Source: an uncultured Pelagibacteraceae bacterium (GTDB lineage Bacteria; Pseudomonadota; Alphaproteobacteria; Pelagibacterales; Pelagibacteraceae). Taken from it: a stretch of DNA of 47,855 nt. The stretch's first letter is position 1, and each line of letters opens with the position of its first letter. The translations under genes and the position numbers were made by a program. Shown one piece after another: positions 16,473 through 26,044 of this stretch. Below the pieces are notes generated by a model. The model did no database searches. It was given only the letters and a program-made list of their open reading frames with translations, and was not told where the DNA came from. The stretch is taken from the NCBI GenBank assembly GCA_902600855.1, contig CACKKY010000005.1, positions 1 through 47,855 of the forward strand. Reading direction: 5' to 3'.

Positions 16473-18294
16473 ATTTGGAAAAGAAGTAATTAAAAAAGAG
16501 CTTCCATTAATTCCTAAAAGTCCTGGAGTTTACAGGATGTTAAATCATAAAGACGATATTCTTTACGTTGGTAAAGCTAAAAATCTACCCAATAGATTAA
16601 AAAGCTATGTTGCTGAGAAAAATCACATAATCAGAACTGAAAGAATGTTGTCACAAACATTTAAAATTGAAATAACAACTACTGCTAATGAGAGCGAAGC
16701 TTTACTTTTAGAGGCCAATTTAATCAAAAAACATAAACCCAAGTTTAATATTTTACTTAAAGATGATAAATCCTTCCCATTTATTTTTATTGGTGATAAA
16801 GACCAATGGCCAAGAGTTTTTAAACATAGAGGCAAAAAAGATAGGGAGGGTTTTTATTTTGGTCCTTTCGCATCAGCAGGTTCTGCAAATTGGACAATCA
16901 AAATGCTTCAAAAAATATTCCAACTAAGAGTATGTGATGATGGAACATTTAAAAATAGAAAAAGACCTTGCATACTTTACCAAATTAAAAGATGCTCTGG
17001 TCCTTGTGTAGGTTATATAGAAAAAATTGATTATAAAAAGTCAGTTGATCATGCAATTCAATTCGTTTCCGGTAAATCAAGAGATATTCAAAAAAATCTT
17101 TCTAAAGAGATGGAGAATGCTAGTGATCAACTTGACTTTGAAAGAGCTTCTATTTTTAGAGATAGAATAAAATCTCTAAACATAATTCAGTCTTCTCAAA
17201 GAATTAATGAGGCAAACTTAGTTGATGCGGATGTTATTGCTGGACACAAAGAGTCAGGAAGAACTTGTATTCAAGTATTTTTTTTTAGATCAAAACAAAA
17301 TTGGGGTAATCAGGCTTATTTTCCTAAACATGATCCAGATCAAAAGATTTCAGAAATTATGTCTTCTTTTTTAATGCAATTTTATGAAAATAAAACCGTT
17401 CCAAAATTATTAATCATAAATAGTGAGATTAAAGATAAAAAACTAATAGAAGAAACTTTAAGTAAGAAAGAAGGTTTTACAATTTCAATTACTAATGCAA
17501 CAAGAGGCAATAAAGCAAAAGTAATAGCTATGGCTAAAAAAAATGCTAAGGAGTCTTTAAATAGAAAACTATATGAAACAAATAATAATAAGAATTTATT
17601 TGATAACGTTGCTAAAAAATTTAATCTTAAAAATGCTATTAATATAGTAGAAGTTTATGACAATAGTCATATTCAAGGAGCCTATAGTGTTGGTGCTATG
17701 GTTACGTTTGGTAATGAAGGTTTTGTAAAGAAAAGATATCGAAAATTTGATATTAAAAACAAAGGTAATGAACAAGATGATTTTGGAATGTTAAAAGAGG
17801 TTTTATCAAGACGATTCAAAAGAGCAATTCTTGAAAAGGGAAATTATTTAACCTTACCTGATTTAATACTAATTGATGGAGGAAAAGGTCAATACTCATC
17901 TGCTAAAGAAGTTTTAAACGAGCTTGGATTATATGATCTACCCATAATTGCTATAGCAAAAGGAAAATTGCGAAATAGTGGTAATGAAACTTTTTTTTGT
18001 AATGGAAAAAGCTTCAAATTTGAAAAGAATGATCCAACTTTATTTTTTATGCAAAGACTACGTGATGAAGCACATAGATTTGCAATTACTTCACATAGAG
18101 CAAAGAGAGCTAAAGGAATATCAAAATCATTATTAGATCAGATAGATGGAGTAGGATCTATAAGGAAAAGGGCATTATTAAACCATTTTGGTTCAGCAAG
18201 AGCTGTAGAGTCTGCTAGTTTTGATGAAATAAAATCTGTAGAAGGTGTTGAGGAAAAAGTTGCTAAAAAAATATATAACTTTTTTCATGAATAA
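16459..18294 (+). CDS. uvrC: Excinuclease ABC subunit C
   Basis: 611 residues from the ATG at 16459. An in-frame TTG at 16429 would add ten residues but lies deeper inside folB, so ATG is preferred. It makes the dual incisions in nucleotide excision repair. The N-terminal GIY-YIG-type nuclease reads [20 protein letters not shown], a UVR motif lies near [11 protein letters not shown], the C-terminal RNase H-like nuclease contains [11 protein letters not shown] and [10 protein letters not shown], and a terminal helix-hairpin-helix reads [17 protein letters not shown]. pgsA follows after 2 bp. Confidence 0.96.
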   Translation: MKSSEFGKEVIKKELPLIPKSPGVYRMLNHKDDILYVGKAKNLPNRLKSYVAEKNHIIRTERMLSQTFKIEITTTANESEALLLEANLIKKHKPKFNILLKDDKSFPFIFIGDKDQWPRVFKHRGKKDREGFYFGPFASAGSANWTIKMLQKIFQLRVCDDGTFKNRKRPCILYQIKRCSGPCVGYIEKIDYKKSVDHAIQFVSGKSRDIQKNLSKEMENASDQLDFERASIFRDRIKSLNIIQSSQRINEANLVDADVIAGHKESGRTCIQVFFFRSKQNWGNQAYFPKHDPDQKISEIMSSFLMQFYENKTVPKLLIINSEIKDKKLIEETLSKKEGFTISITNATRGNKAKVIAMAKKNAKESLNRKLYETNNNKNLFDNVAKKFNLKNAINIVEVYDNSHIQGAYSVGAMVTFGNEGFVKKRYRKFDIKNKGNEQDDFGMLKEVLSRRFKRAILEKGNYLTLPDLILIDGGKGQYSSAKEVLNELGLYDLPIIAIAKGKLRNSGNETFFCNGKSFKFEKNDPTLFFMQRLRDEAHRFAITSHRAKRAKGISKSLLDQIDGVGSIRKRALLNHFGSARAVESASFDEIKSVEGVEEKVAKKIYNFFHE

Positions 18295-18296
18295 TT

Positions 18297-18881
18297 ATGC
18301 TAAAAAAAATTCCTAATATTTTAACCATTGGGCGTATAATCATTGTTCCATTTTTTGTTTTAGCATTTTATCTTCCTGGTTTTTATGGAGATTTAACTGC
18401 GTTAATCTTGTTTGTTGTGGCTTCATTTACAGATTTTTTAGATGGAATGTTGGCGCGAATGCTTGGAGAAGAGTCTAAATTAGGTGAATTATTAGATCCC
18501 ATAGCAGACAAAATCATAATCGCCACTGCATTAATTCTGTTAGTAATGGACGGTACTATTAGAAATTATGAAGTAATTGCAGCAATAATAATTTTAACAA
18601 GAGAAATTCTTATCTCAGGGCTTAGAGAATTTTTAGCGAAAGGTAAAATTAAACTTCCTGTTTCAAATTTATCTAAATTAAAAACTGTTTTGCAAATGGT
18701 GGCTATAAGTCTTCTACTGTCAGGTGACACTGGTAATAAAATTATCAATTTTCAGGATTATAATGCTCAAACAATTGGTATTATTTTTTTATGGTTATCA
18801 GCATTTTTGACTTTATTCACAGGATATGAATACATGAGAACAGGAATTGATCATGCTATGTCCGAGGATAATAAGGATTAA
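18297..18881 (+). CDS. pgsA: CDP-diacylglycerol--glycerol-3-phosphate 3-phosphatidyltransferase
   Basis: 194 residues, multi-spanning inner-membrane enzyme that makes phosphatidylglycerol phosphate. The CDP-alcohol phosphotransferase signature DGx2ARx8Gx3Dx3D is present (DGMLAR, then GELLDPIADK). Hydrophobic segments flank it. It starts 2 bp after uvrC, an adjacency common in alphaproteobacteria. The stop TAA shares TTAA at 18878-18881 with the stop of convergent ilvE. Confidence 0.93.
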   Translation: MLKKIPNILTIGRIIIVPFFVLAFYLPGFYGDLTALILFVVASFTDFLDGMLARMLGEESKLGELLDPIADKIIIATALILLVMDGTIRNYEVIAAIIILTREILISGLREFLAKGKIKLPVSNLSKLKTVLQMVAISLLLSGDTGNKIINFQDYNAQTIGIIFLWLSAFLTLFTGYEYMRTGIDHAMSEDNKD

Positions 18882-19759
18882 GCTGCTTTTTTTTTTCTTA
18901 CCAAAGTTTGATAGCTGTCATTCAAATCAATTATTGTCTCACAAACTTTAAATTGATGCTCTGAAATACATGAAACAGGGGTAACTTCAGCTGCTGTTCC
19001 TGTTAGGAAACATCCTGCAAAACCTGATAATTCTGAAGGATTTATTTTTCTTTCATTAACTTTTATATTTTTTGATTTTGCAATTTCAATAACAGTTCTT
19101 CTGGTAATGCCATCAAGAAATGAGTCTGGTATTGGAGTGTGTAATTCACCATTTTTATCTTTAAAAAAAATATTGGCACCTGTTGCTTCAGCAACATTAC
19201 CTTCATGATCAAGCATTAATGAGTCTGTATATCCTTGCCTTTCCGCCTCGTGTTTTGAAAGTGTGCAGATCATGTAAAGACCAGAAGCTTTTGTGTCCCA
19301 TGGTATTGTATTTGGAGCTGGTCTTCTCCAGTTAGATATATTTAATCGAATTCCCTCAACTTTAAGTTTTGGATCAAAATACGATCCCCATTCCCATGTT
19401 GCTATAGCAACATGTATTTTTGTTTGCTGAGCAGAAATAGCCATCATTTCACTGCCCCTCCATGCAACTGGTCTTACATATCCATTCTGGACTTTTTGAG
19501 TTGAAATAATTTTGTTGGAAGCAATATTAATCTGTTCTTCGCTATAAGGAATTTCAAATCCCATTCTTCTTGCTGAGTGGAAAAATCTTGATGTGTGTTC
19601 CTCAAGTTTAAAAATTGTGCCATCATAAACTCTTTCACCCTCAAAAACACAACTTGCATAATGTAATCCATGGCTTAAAATATGTATTTTTACATCATTC
19701 CAATCGACAAGATTGTCGTTGTACCATATTTTACCAGATCTTTTATCGTAAGGTATCAT
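18878..19759 (-). CDS. ilvE: Branched-chain amino acid aminotransferase
   Basis: 293 residues from the ATG at 19759, where the protein begins MIPYDKRSGKIWYND as relatives do. An upstream in-frame ATG at 19804 would add 15 residues but lies upstream of the transcription start predicted from the promoter at 19784-19812. The PLP enzyme carries out the last step of Leu/Ile/Val synthesis. Motifs: HGLHYASCVFEGERVYDG, catalytic Lys in WDTKASGLYM, and EGNVAEATGANIFF. The 3' end overlaps pgsA by 4 bp. Confidence 0.94.
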   Translation of the reverse strand: MIPYDKRSGKIWYNDNLVDWNDVKIHILSHGLHYASCVFEGERVYDGTIFKLEEHTSRFFHSARRMGFEIPYSEEQINIASNKIISTQKVQNGYVRPVAWRGSEMMAISAQQTKIHVAIATWEWGSYFDPKLKVEGIRLNISNWRRPAPNTIPWDTKASGLYMICTLSKHEAERQGYTDSLMLDHEGNVAEATGANIFFKDKNGELHTPIPDSFLDGITRRTVIEIAKSKNIKVNERKINPSELSGFAGCFLTGTAAEVTPVSCISEHQFKVCETIIDLNDSYQTLVRKKKAA

Positions 19760-19783
19760 TAGTGAATTAATTAAATTTTTATA

Positions 19784-19812
19784 AAAATAACTTTGTATCT
19801 TCAATATGTCAA
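19784..19812 (-). promoter_or_regulatory. Predicted sigma-70-type promoter of ilvE
   Basis: On the minus strand a perfect -35 TTGACA (plus-strand 19807-19812) is followed after 17 bp by a weaker -10 TATTTT (19784-19789). The implied start near 19777 leaves a leader of about 18 nt before the ATG at 19759. The exact -35 match and spacing make this better than chance, and it favours the shorter ilvE reading frame. Confidence 0.5.
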
Positions 19813-19827
19813 TATAACTTACCTATA

Positions 19828-20265
19828 ATGAAAGAACTTTTATATTTAAAAGATGAACAATTAAAAGATTTAATTGAAAAACTATTTATTAGCAATAGGG
19901 AGACATTTTCCGATGCGAAAAAAATTTTAGATAAATATTCTATTGGTTTAGCTCATCATAAAGCTATTCATTTAATATCATTGTATAAAGGAATTTCAAT
20001 TTCAGAACTATTAAAAAGATTGAAAATAACAAAGCAAAGCCTCAATAGAGTTCTTAAAGATTTAATAAAACTTGAAATAATTTATTTTGAAAAAGATACT
20101 AAAGATTCAAGAATTAAACATATTTTTTTAAATAAAAAAGGGGAAAAAATATTTTTAGAAATTTTTAATAAACAAAAAAAAAGAATATATAATGCTTTGC
20201 TTAATTCTAGTTCGGAGGAAGTAATTAATTTTGATAATGTATTAAAAAAGATAATAAATGGATAA
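19828..20265 (+). CDS. MarR-family transcriptional regulator (PetP-like)
   Basis: 145 residues with a winged helix-turn-helix: ISISELLKRLKITKQSLNRVLKDLIKLEII is the DNA-binding core, split here as ISISELLKRLKIT and KQSLNRVLKDLIKLE, followed by a wing (DTKDSRIKHIFLNKKG). It is divergent from ilvE (68-bp spacer) and overlaps the response-regulator gene by 8 bp. A MarR gene directly before an OmpR-type gene matches petP-petR of Rhodobacter, which controls cytochrome bc1 expression. petABC lies about 6 kb further on. The orthology is inferred from gene order. Confidence 0.8.
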   Translation: MKELLYLKDEQLKDLIEKLFISNRETFSDAKKILDKYSIGLAHHKAIHLISLYKGISISELLKRLKITKQSLNRVLKDLIKLEIIYFEKDTKDSRIKHIFLNKKGEKIFLEIFNKQKKRIYNALLNSSSEEVINFDNVLKKIING

Positions 20266-20935
20266 ATTGTTAGCACATATTTTAGTTGTTGATGATGATG
20301 ATGGAATCAGAGGTCTTGTTAAAAAATATTTAAATGAGAATAAATTTTTAGTCACAACTGCTGATAGCGCCGAAGATGCGTCAAAGAAAATTGATCTTAT
20401 TAAATTTGATTTAATTATCTTAGATATTATGATGCCTGGAAAAAATGGACTAGAATTCATTGAAGATCATAAACAAAACTTAAATACTCCTATTATTCTT
20501 TTAACAGCTAAGGGTGAAGTGAATGAACGTGTAGAAGGACTAGAAATTGGGGCTGACGATTATTTACCTAAACCATTTGAACCAAAAGAATTATTACTCA
20601 GAATAAATAATATATTGAAAAAAACTATCTTAATAGAACAAAAAAGAGTCATAGAATTCGAGAATGTAAAAATTGATTTGAACAAATTATTGATTATTAA
20701 AAATAATAATGAATTTAAAATAAACAACACCGAAAGAATTATTTTAGAAAAAATGATTAATAATCCTGGTAAAATATTTAAGAGGGAAAATATCGGAAAA
20801 CTTATAGATTTAAATAAAGAAAGATCTATAGACGTTATTATAACACGCTTAAGGAAAAAAATTGAAATAGATCCAAAAAAACCAAAATTTTTACAAACGA
20901 TTAGAGGAGAAGGATATGTTCTATGGATTGAGTAA
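20258..20935 (+). CDS. OmpR/PetR-family response regulator
   Basis: 225 residues. The receiver domain (about 1-125) has the acidic pocket Asp12-Asp14, phosphoacceptor Asp56 in LIILDIMMPG, Thr in LLTAKG, and Lys in DDYLPKPFEP. The C-terminal winged helix ends in the usual RGEGYVLW. The gene overlaps the MarR gene by 8 bp and the sensor kinase gene by 20 bp, so the three are co-expressed. It is probably the partner of the kinase next door; target genes are not evident from sequence. Confidence 0.9.
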   Translation: MDKLLAHILVVDDDDGIRGLVKKYLNENKFLVTTADSAEDASKKIDLIKFDLIILDIMMPGKNGLEFIEDHKQNLNTPIILLTAKGEVNERVEGLEIGADDYLPKPFEPKELLLRINNILKKTILIEQKRVIEFENVKIDLNKLLIIKNNNEFKINNTERIILEKMINNPGKIFKRENIGKLIDLNKERSIDVIITRLRKKIEIDPKKPKFLQTIRGEGYVLWIE

Positions 20936-22235
20936 TTTTTTTAAGCAAATATTACCCAAAAGACTTTTTTATAGAGCACTTTTAATTGTTGCTATACCAG
21001 TGATAGTTTTACAATTAGTTATCACAATCGTTTTTTTTGATAGCCTTTGGATAAAAACAAACAAAGGTATGACCAAAACCTTAGTAAAAGAGATTAGCAC
21101 ATTCATAGAAGTTTATAATAATGAAAAGTCAGACAAAGATGGGTTATCAAATCTTTTTTCATTATTTTTAGACTTGAATATTGAATTTTTTGAAAATAAG
21201 GAATTTAACGATAATTACAATGAGAGATGGTTTAGTCCAATCGATCGGACTCTTAGAAGAGAATTAAAATCAAATTTCACACATGGAAATTATTGGTTCA
21301 ATACTACAAACTATAAAGAATTAATTGATTTGAGAATAAAATATCAAGATGGATATTTTAGATTTTTAATTCCAAAAGATAGAGTTGCTAGTTCATCAGC
21401 AAGAATATTTGCTCTTTGGATAACTGTGCCAGCGGTTATCATGATTTTTATTTCACTAATATTTCTTAAAAATCAAACAAGACCAATCACGAATTTAGCA
21501 CGTGCAGCGGAAAGGTTTGGTAAAGGTGAAGAAATTGAGAAATTTAAACCTTCTGGTGCTATGGAAATTAGACAAGCTGGTGAGGAATTTGATAAAATGA
21601 GAAAAAGAATTTTAAGACACCTAAAACAAAGAAATGAGATGCTATCTGGAATTAGTCACGATCTGAGAACTCCACTAACAAGAATGAAATTACAATTAGC
21701 ATTTATTAAAAACGATGATTTATCAAAAAAATTAAGTGAGGATATTAATGAAATGGAAAAAATGTTAAATGAATACCTTCAATTCACTAGATCATCTTAC
21801 TCAGAAAAAGATGAAATGTTTAATTTATCTGAATTAATTGAAAAAATTATTGAAAAATATGATAACCAAAATATTTCAAAAAATTTAGCTCCAAGAATAT
21901 ACATTAATGGTAAGAAAAATTTAATTAATCGCTGTATTAATAATCTTGTTGATAATGCTTTAAAATATGCAAGCAAAGTTAAAGTTGATCTTGCCAAAAA
22001 AAATAAGAATTTATTTATTTCTATTAATGATAATGGGCCAGGTATTCCCAAAAATGAACATGAAAATGTTTTTAAACCTTTTTATAAAATCGATAAAGGA
22101 AGAGCAGACTCAAAAGCAAGTGTTGGACTTGGTTTATCTATAGCCTCTGATATTATTAAATCACACGGTGGAAATATTAAACTTGAAAAATCAAATATGA
22201 AAGGTCTTAGCGTTAAGATTTTTTTACCTTTTTAA
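20916..22235 (+). CDS. EnvZ-like sensor histidine kinase
   Basis: 439 residues. Two membrane segments (about 20-42 and 163-185) enclose a periplasmic sensor region of about 115 residues. A HAMP domain follows (about 186-240), then the HisKA box MLSGISHDLRTPLTRMKLQL with phosphoacceptor His248, an N box (NLVDNALKYA), and G boxes (DNGPGIP, VGLGLSIASDI). A good Shine-Dalgarno (AGGAGAAGG at 20905-20913) precedes the ATG. Its 3' end overlaps convergent ubiK by 23 bp. The signal sensed is unknown. Confidence 0.9.
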   Translation: MFYGLSNFFKQILPKRLFYRALLIVAIPVIVLQLVITIVFFDSLWIKTNKGMTKTLVKEISTFIEVYNNEKSDKDGLSNLFSLFLDLNIEFFENKEFNDNYNERWFSPIDRTLRRELKSNFTHGNYWFNTTNYKELIDLRIKYQDGYFRFLIPKDRVASSSARIFALWITVPAVIMIFISLIFLKNQTRPITNLARAAERFGKGEEIEKFKPSGAMEIRQAGEEFDKMRKRILRHLKQRNEMLSGISHDLRTPLTRMKLQLAFIKNDDLSKKLSEDINEMEKMLNEYLQFTRSSYSEKDEMFNLSELIEKIIEKYDNQNISKNLAPRIYINGKKNLINRCINNLVDNALKYASKVKVDLAKKNKNLFISINDNGPGIPKNEHENVFKPFYKIDKGRADSKASVGLGLSIASDIIKSHGGNIKLEKSNMKGLSVKIFLPF

Positions 22236-22461
22236 TTTTCTTTCCTTTTTGCTCGAATTTTTTAATCTTGTTTTCTAAATGTTCAACACGCTTAGAAAGA
22301 ACATCAAATTCATCTTTACTAGTAAGTCTCATTTTAAAAACGACCTCATCTCTTTTAGATTTTAAAATGTTTATAAATTCTGTGCTCAAATCTTTTGATG
22401 AAATAAGCCCTTGTTCTAAAACTTTTGCAAGTTTATCAATTATAAATTTAGAGTTTTTCAT
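22213..22461 (-). CDS. ubiK: UbiK/YqiC (BMFP domain) accessory factor
   Basis: 82 residues. The first half is amphipathic (IDKLAKVLEQGLISSKDLSTEF split by charged residues), then MRLTSKDEFDVLSKRVEHLE starts a C-terminal coiled coil with a Lys-rich tail. This is the BMFP/YqiC layout; in E. coli the protein (UbiK) assists aerobic ubiquinone synthesis and can fuse membranes. It diverges from lgt with 32 bp between start codons. Small size limits certainty. Confidence 0.72.
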   Translation of the reverse strand: MKNSKFIIDKLAKVLEQGLISSKDLSTEFINILKSKRDEVVFKMRLTSKDEFDVLSKRVEHLENKIKKFEQKGKKIKKVKKS

Positions 22462-22493
22462 ATTTGAAGTATACTTTATATTTATTATTTAAA

Positions 22494-23276
22494 ATGTTCA
22501 TTAATAATTTTGACCCAGTAGCTTTTAAAATACTTTCATTAGATATTAGGTGGTATTCCTTAGCTTATATTTTTGGAATCATAATAGGATGGTTTTTGTG
22601 TAAGAAAATTTTTATCAAAGATATAAAATTAAATGAGAAGTTTGATGACTATATAACCTATCTAATATTTGGTATAATTTTAGGTGGAAGACTGGGATAT
22701 GTTCTTTTTTATAATTTTGACTATTATGCAAACAATTTACTTGATGCTCTTAAAATTTGGGAAGGTGGGATGTCATTTCATGGTGGTCTAATAGGAATTA
22801 TCTTATCGAGTATACTTTTTGCAAGAAAAAATGGAGATGACTCATTTATTTATTTGGATTTAGTAGCGTTAGTAGCTCCAATTGGAATTTTTTTTGGAAG
22901 ATTGGCTAATTTCTTAAATTCAGAACTTTATGGAATTCCCTCTAACCTGCCTTGGGCAGTGATTTTTGTTAAAGTAGATAATTTAGGAAGGCATCCATCT
23001 CAATTATATGAAGCTGTATTCGAAGGTATTATATTATTCATAATATTATTATATTTTAGAAAAAAAAATTTTTATAAGAAAGATGGTTTAACATCAGCAT
23101 TATTTTTAATCTTTTATTCTTTTTTCAGATTTATAATTGAATATTTTAGAGTACCAGACGAACAGCTAGGTTATTTAATTCTAGATTTAACTATGGGACA
23201 AATTATTAGTGTTTTATTTATTTTTATTGGAATAATTTTATTTTATTTTAAAAATGAAAACAGACAAAACAATTAG
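22494..23276 (+). CDS. lgt: Prolipoprotein diacylglyceryl transferase
   Basis: 260 residues from the ATG at 22494, giving MFINNFDPVAFKILSLDIRW, the expected N-terminus. An in-frame TTG at 22464 would sit 2 bp from ubiK and is less likely. The integral membrane enzyme moves diacylglycerol from phosphatidylglycerol to the lipobox Cys. Motifs: GGRLGYVLFYN, GGMSFHGGLIG and GRLANFLNSELYG (Lgt signature), with about seven hydrophobic segments. First gene of a long plus-strand run; overlaps the next gene by 23 bp. Confidence 0.95.
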   Translation: MFINNFDPVAFKILSLDIRWYSLAYIFGIIIGWFLCKKIFIKDIKLNEKFDDYITYLIFGIILGGRLGYVLFYNFDYYANNLLDALKIWEGGMSFHGGLIGIILSSILFARKNGDDSFIYLDLVALVAPIGIFFGRLANFLNSELYGIPSNLPWAVIFVKVDNLGRHPSQLYEAVFEGIILFIILLYFRKKNFYKKDGLTSALFLIFYSFFRFIIEYFRVPDEQLGYLILDLTMGQIISVLFIFIGIILFYFKNENRQNN

Positions 23277-24309
23277 TATTCCATTAGACAAATTTATCGA
23301 ATTAGCTTTATACGATAAAAATTTTGGTTTCTATATGAAAAAAAATCCTTTTGGAAAAAGAGGTGATTTTATCACCGCTCCAAATATCACAAGAATTTTC
23401 TCGGAAATAATTGCTATTTGGATCATAACTTTCTGGAAGAGTCTTGGCTCACCAAAACATTTCAATTTATTAGAGCTTGGTGCTGGCAATGGAGAAATGA
23501 TGAAAGTAATCACAGAAACACTAAAAAATTTTCCTAAATGCTTTAATTCATGCAACTTTATGATTCATGAAAAAAGTAAATTCTTGATTAATTTACAAAA
23601 AAAAAATCTAAGAAATGAAAAAATAAACTGGATAAATAATTTAAATAAAATTAATTTTTATCCTACATTATATATAGCTAATGAATTTTTTGATGCTATT
23701 CCAATTAAACAATTTTTTAAAAAAAAAGAGTATTGGTTTGAAAGATTTGTTGACTTACGGAATTTAAAAAATGCAAAATTTAGAGAAAAAAGAACAAATA
23801 TTAAAAATATCGAAAGAATATTAAAATTTGAAGTTTCAAAAAATCAAAGTATTATTGAATACTCACCAAAAACTTTTAAATACCTTAATACTATCTTAAA
23901 AAAAATTGAAAAAAATAATGGTGGAATTTTAATAATTGATTACGGTTATTTAAACGCCAAAATGCAGGAATCTTTACAGGCTGTGAAAAATCATAAATAT
24001 TCAAATATTCTTGAAAATATTGGTGACACGGATATTACTTATAATATTAGCTTCAATTTATTTAAACAATTTGCTGATCAATTTAATAATTTAGATACAA
24101 TTATTACAAATCAAAAAAAGTTTTTAACTACTATGGGTATCCTTCAAAGAGCTGAAATTTTAAGTAAAAATATGCCTTTTTCAAAAAAAACTGATTTATT
24201 TTATAGAATAAGACGTCTAATAGATAAAAAACAAATGGGCGAGCTATTTAAAGTAATGTTAATTAAAAATAAAAAAAATATGTTTAACACAGGATTTCAA
24301 ATTGATTAA
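23254..24309 (+). CDS. MidA/NDUFAF7-like SAM-dependent methyltransferase
   Basis: 351 residues of the DUF185 family. Marks: IPLDKFIELALYDKNFGFYM at the N-terminus, GDFITAPNITRIFSEIIA, SAM-binding LLELGAGNGEMM, and IANEFFDAIPIKQF. The mitochondrial homologue NDUFAF7 methylates an arginine of complex I during assembly; the same role here is inference. Overlaps lgt by 23 bp and pgeF by 8 bp, suggesting one polycistronic message. Confidence 0.87.
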   Translation: MKTDKTISIPLDKFIELALYDKNFGFYMKKNPFGKRGDFITAPNITRIFSEIIAIWIITFWKSLGSPKHFNLLELGAGNGEMMKVITETLKNFPKCFNSCNFMIHEKSKFLINLQKKNLRNEKINWINNLNKINFYPTLYIANEFFDAIPIKQFFKKKEYWFERFVDLRNLKNAKFREKRTNIKNIERILKFEVSKNQSIIEYSPKTFKYLNTILKKIEKNNGGILIIDYGYLNAKMQESLQAVKNHKYSNILENIGDTDITYNISFNLFKQFADQFNNLDTIITNQKKFLTTMGILQRAEILSKNMPFSKKTDLFYRIRRLIDKKQMGELFKVMLIKNKKNMFNTGFQID

Positions 24310-25060
24310 GTCAAAAAACTTAAAAAAGATTAAAAATTTAAAACATGGATTTTTTAATAGAAATGGTGGTAAATCAAAAAATATTTATAAAAGTCTAAAT
24401 TGTGGGCCAGGTTCTAAAGATTTGCCGTCTAATGTAAAACAAAATTTAGAAATAGTTAAAAAAAAAATTAGTAAGTCAGCAAATGATATTTTTTTATTGA
24501 ATCAAATTCATAGTAATAAATTTATATTCATAAATAAAAAAAATAAAATTAAAATAAGACCAAAAGCAGATGCTGTGATTACAAACCAAAAAAAATTACC
24601 TATTGCAGTATTAACTGCTGATTGCGTACCTATCTTACTATATGATAATAAAAAGAAGCTAATTGCTGCCATTCATGCTGGTTGGAAAGGTGCTTATAAG
24701 AACATTGTAGGAAAAGTGTTAAAATTTATGATAAGGATGGGATCTAAGCCTCAGAATATTCTAGCATCAATTGGTCCATCTATTTCAGTTAAAAATTATG
24801 AGGTTCAAGAAGATTTTAAGAGAAAATTTATGAAAAAAAATAAAAAAAACATCAAATATTTTAAAAAAAATAACAATAAACTATATTTTAATTTACCAAA
24901 TTATGTCTACTCCTCGCTTTTAGAAAATAAAATAAAAAAAATAGAAACTATAAAAATTGACACTTTCGATAAAAAAAATAATTTTTTTAGCGCAAGAAGA
25001 GCTTTAAGTTTAAATCATAATGATTATGGTAGAAATATTTCTATAATTATGCTTAATTAG
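24302..25060 (+). CDS. pgeF: Peptidoglycan editing factor / YfiH-LACC1 family enzyme
   Basis: 252 residues from a TTG at 24302; no in-frame ATG gives the conserved N-terminus ([16 protein letters not shown]). Family motifs: [32 protein letters not shown] with the Cys of the metal site, and [14 protein letters not shown]. Members are copper/zinc enzymes described as purine nucleoside phosphorylase/adenosine deaminase and, in E. coli, as a factor that prevents misincorporation into peptidoglycan. The 8-bp overlap with the methyltransferase supports the TTG start. Confidence 0.87.
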   Translation: MIKSKNLKKIKNLKHGFFNRNGGKSKNIYKSLNCGPGSKDLPSNVKQNLEIVKKKISKSANDIFLLNQIHSNKFIFINKKNKIKIRPKADAVITNQKKLPIAVLTADCVPILLYDNKKKLIAAIHAGWKGAYKNIVGKVLKFMIRMGSKPQNILASIGPSISVKNYEVQEDFKRKFMKKNKKNIKYFKKNNNKLYFNLPNYVYSSLLENKIKKIETIKIDTFDKKNNFFSARRALSLNHNDYGRNISIIMLN

Positions 25061-25067
25061 GATTTTA

Positions 25068-26000
25068 ATGAAATTATTATCAGGAAATAGCAATAAAGTT
25101 CTAAGTAAAAATATTGCAAAATATTTAAAATCTAAATTAGTTAATTCTAGTATTAGAAATTTTTCTGATGGAGAAATTTATGTTGAAATAAATGAGAATA
25201 TAAGGGGGAATAGTATTTTTATAATACAGTCAGTATCCTCTCCAGCTAATGATAACCTTATGGAATTATTACTTTGTATAGATGCGTTAAAAAGGTCTTC
25301 AGCTAAAAATATAACAGCTGTAATTCCTTATTTTGGATATGCTAGACAGGATAGAAAAGTTGTTCCACGAACTTCAATTTCTGCAAAACTAGTATCAAAT
25401 TTAATCACTAAAGCTGGTGCTGATAGAATTGTGACTGTTGACTTACACGCAGGACAAATTCAAGGATTTTTTGATATTCCAGTTGATAACTTATTTGCAA
25501 CTCCAATTTTTGCAAGACATATAAAAAAGAAAATTAAAACTAAAAATATTATATGTGTTGCGCCAGATGTGGGGGGCACGGAAAGAGCAAGGGCACTTGG
25601 AAAACTTTTAAATGTTGGACTTGCAATTGTAGACAAAAGAAGACCGAAGGCTGGCCAATCTCAAGTAATGAATGTGATTGGTGATGTGAAAGGTAAAACC
25701 TGTGTTATTGTAGATGACATTATAGATTCTGGAGGAACAATAGTTAATGCTGCAAAAGCTTTAAAAAATAGAGGTGCTAAAGATGTTTATGTTTATATTA
25801 CTCACGGTGTATTAAGTGGAGAGGCAGTAAAAAAAATTAAAGGTTCAACAATTAAAAATTTAGTAATTACTGATACTATAGATAATAATAATAAAACCAA
25901 AGATGCTAAAAACATTGAAGTTTTACCTATTTCAGGGTTAATGGGTGAGGCAATAAAAAGGATTTCTAATTCTACTTCTGTTTCAGATTTGTTTAAATAA
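25068..26000 (+). CDS. prs: Ribose-phosphate pyrophosphokinase
   Basis: 310 residues, normal length. Makes PRPP from ribose 5-phosphate and ATP for nucleotide, His and Trp synthesis. Motifs: [11 protein letters not shown], the flexible-loop region [28 protein letters not shown], and the PRPP-binding loop [13 protein letters not shown]. Starts 7 bp after pgeF. Confidence 0.97.
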   Translation: MKLLSGNSNKVLSKNIAKYLKSKLVNSSIRNFSDGEIYVEINENIRGNSIFIIQSVSSPANDNLMELLLCIDALKRSSAKNITAVIPYFGYARQDRKVVPRTSISAKLVSNLITKAGADRIVTVDLHAGQIQGFFDIPVDNLFATPIFARHIKKKIKTKNIICVAPDVGGTERARALGKLLNVGLAIVDKRRPKAGQSQVMNVIGDVKGKTCVIVDDIIDSGGTIVNAAKALKNRGAKDVYVYITHGVLSGEAVKKIKGSTIKNLVITDTIDNNNKTKDAKNIEVLPISGLMGEAIKRISNSTSVSDLFK

Positions 26001-26044
26001 TTAACTTGAGTTATTTAGGAACATGAGCTAAAACGCCTTGTTTT

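Noticed and set aside
22464-22493. Upstream TTG start for lgt
   Set aside because: It would begin 2 bp from the ubiK start; the ATG at 22494 gives the conserved Lgt N-terminus.
26023-26031. Two-codon open frame ATG-AGC-TAA with AGGA just upstream, in the prs-rplY gap, followed by a 5-bp dyad AAAAC/GTTTT before the rplY ATG
   Set aside because: Too short to distinguish from chance; no conservation data. Could be a start-stop regulatory element, but nothing in the sequence supports it beyond the match.
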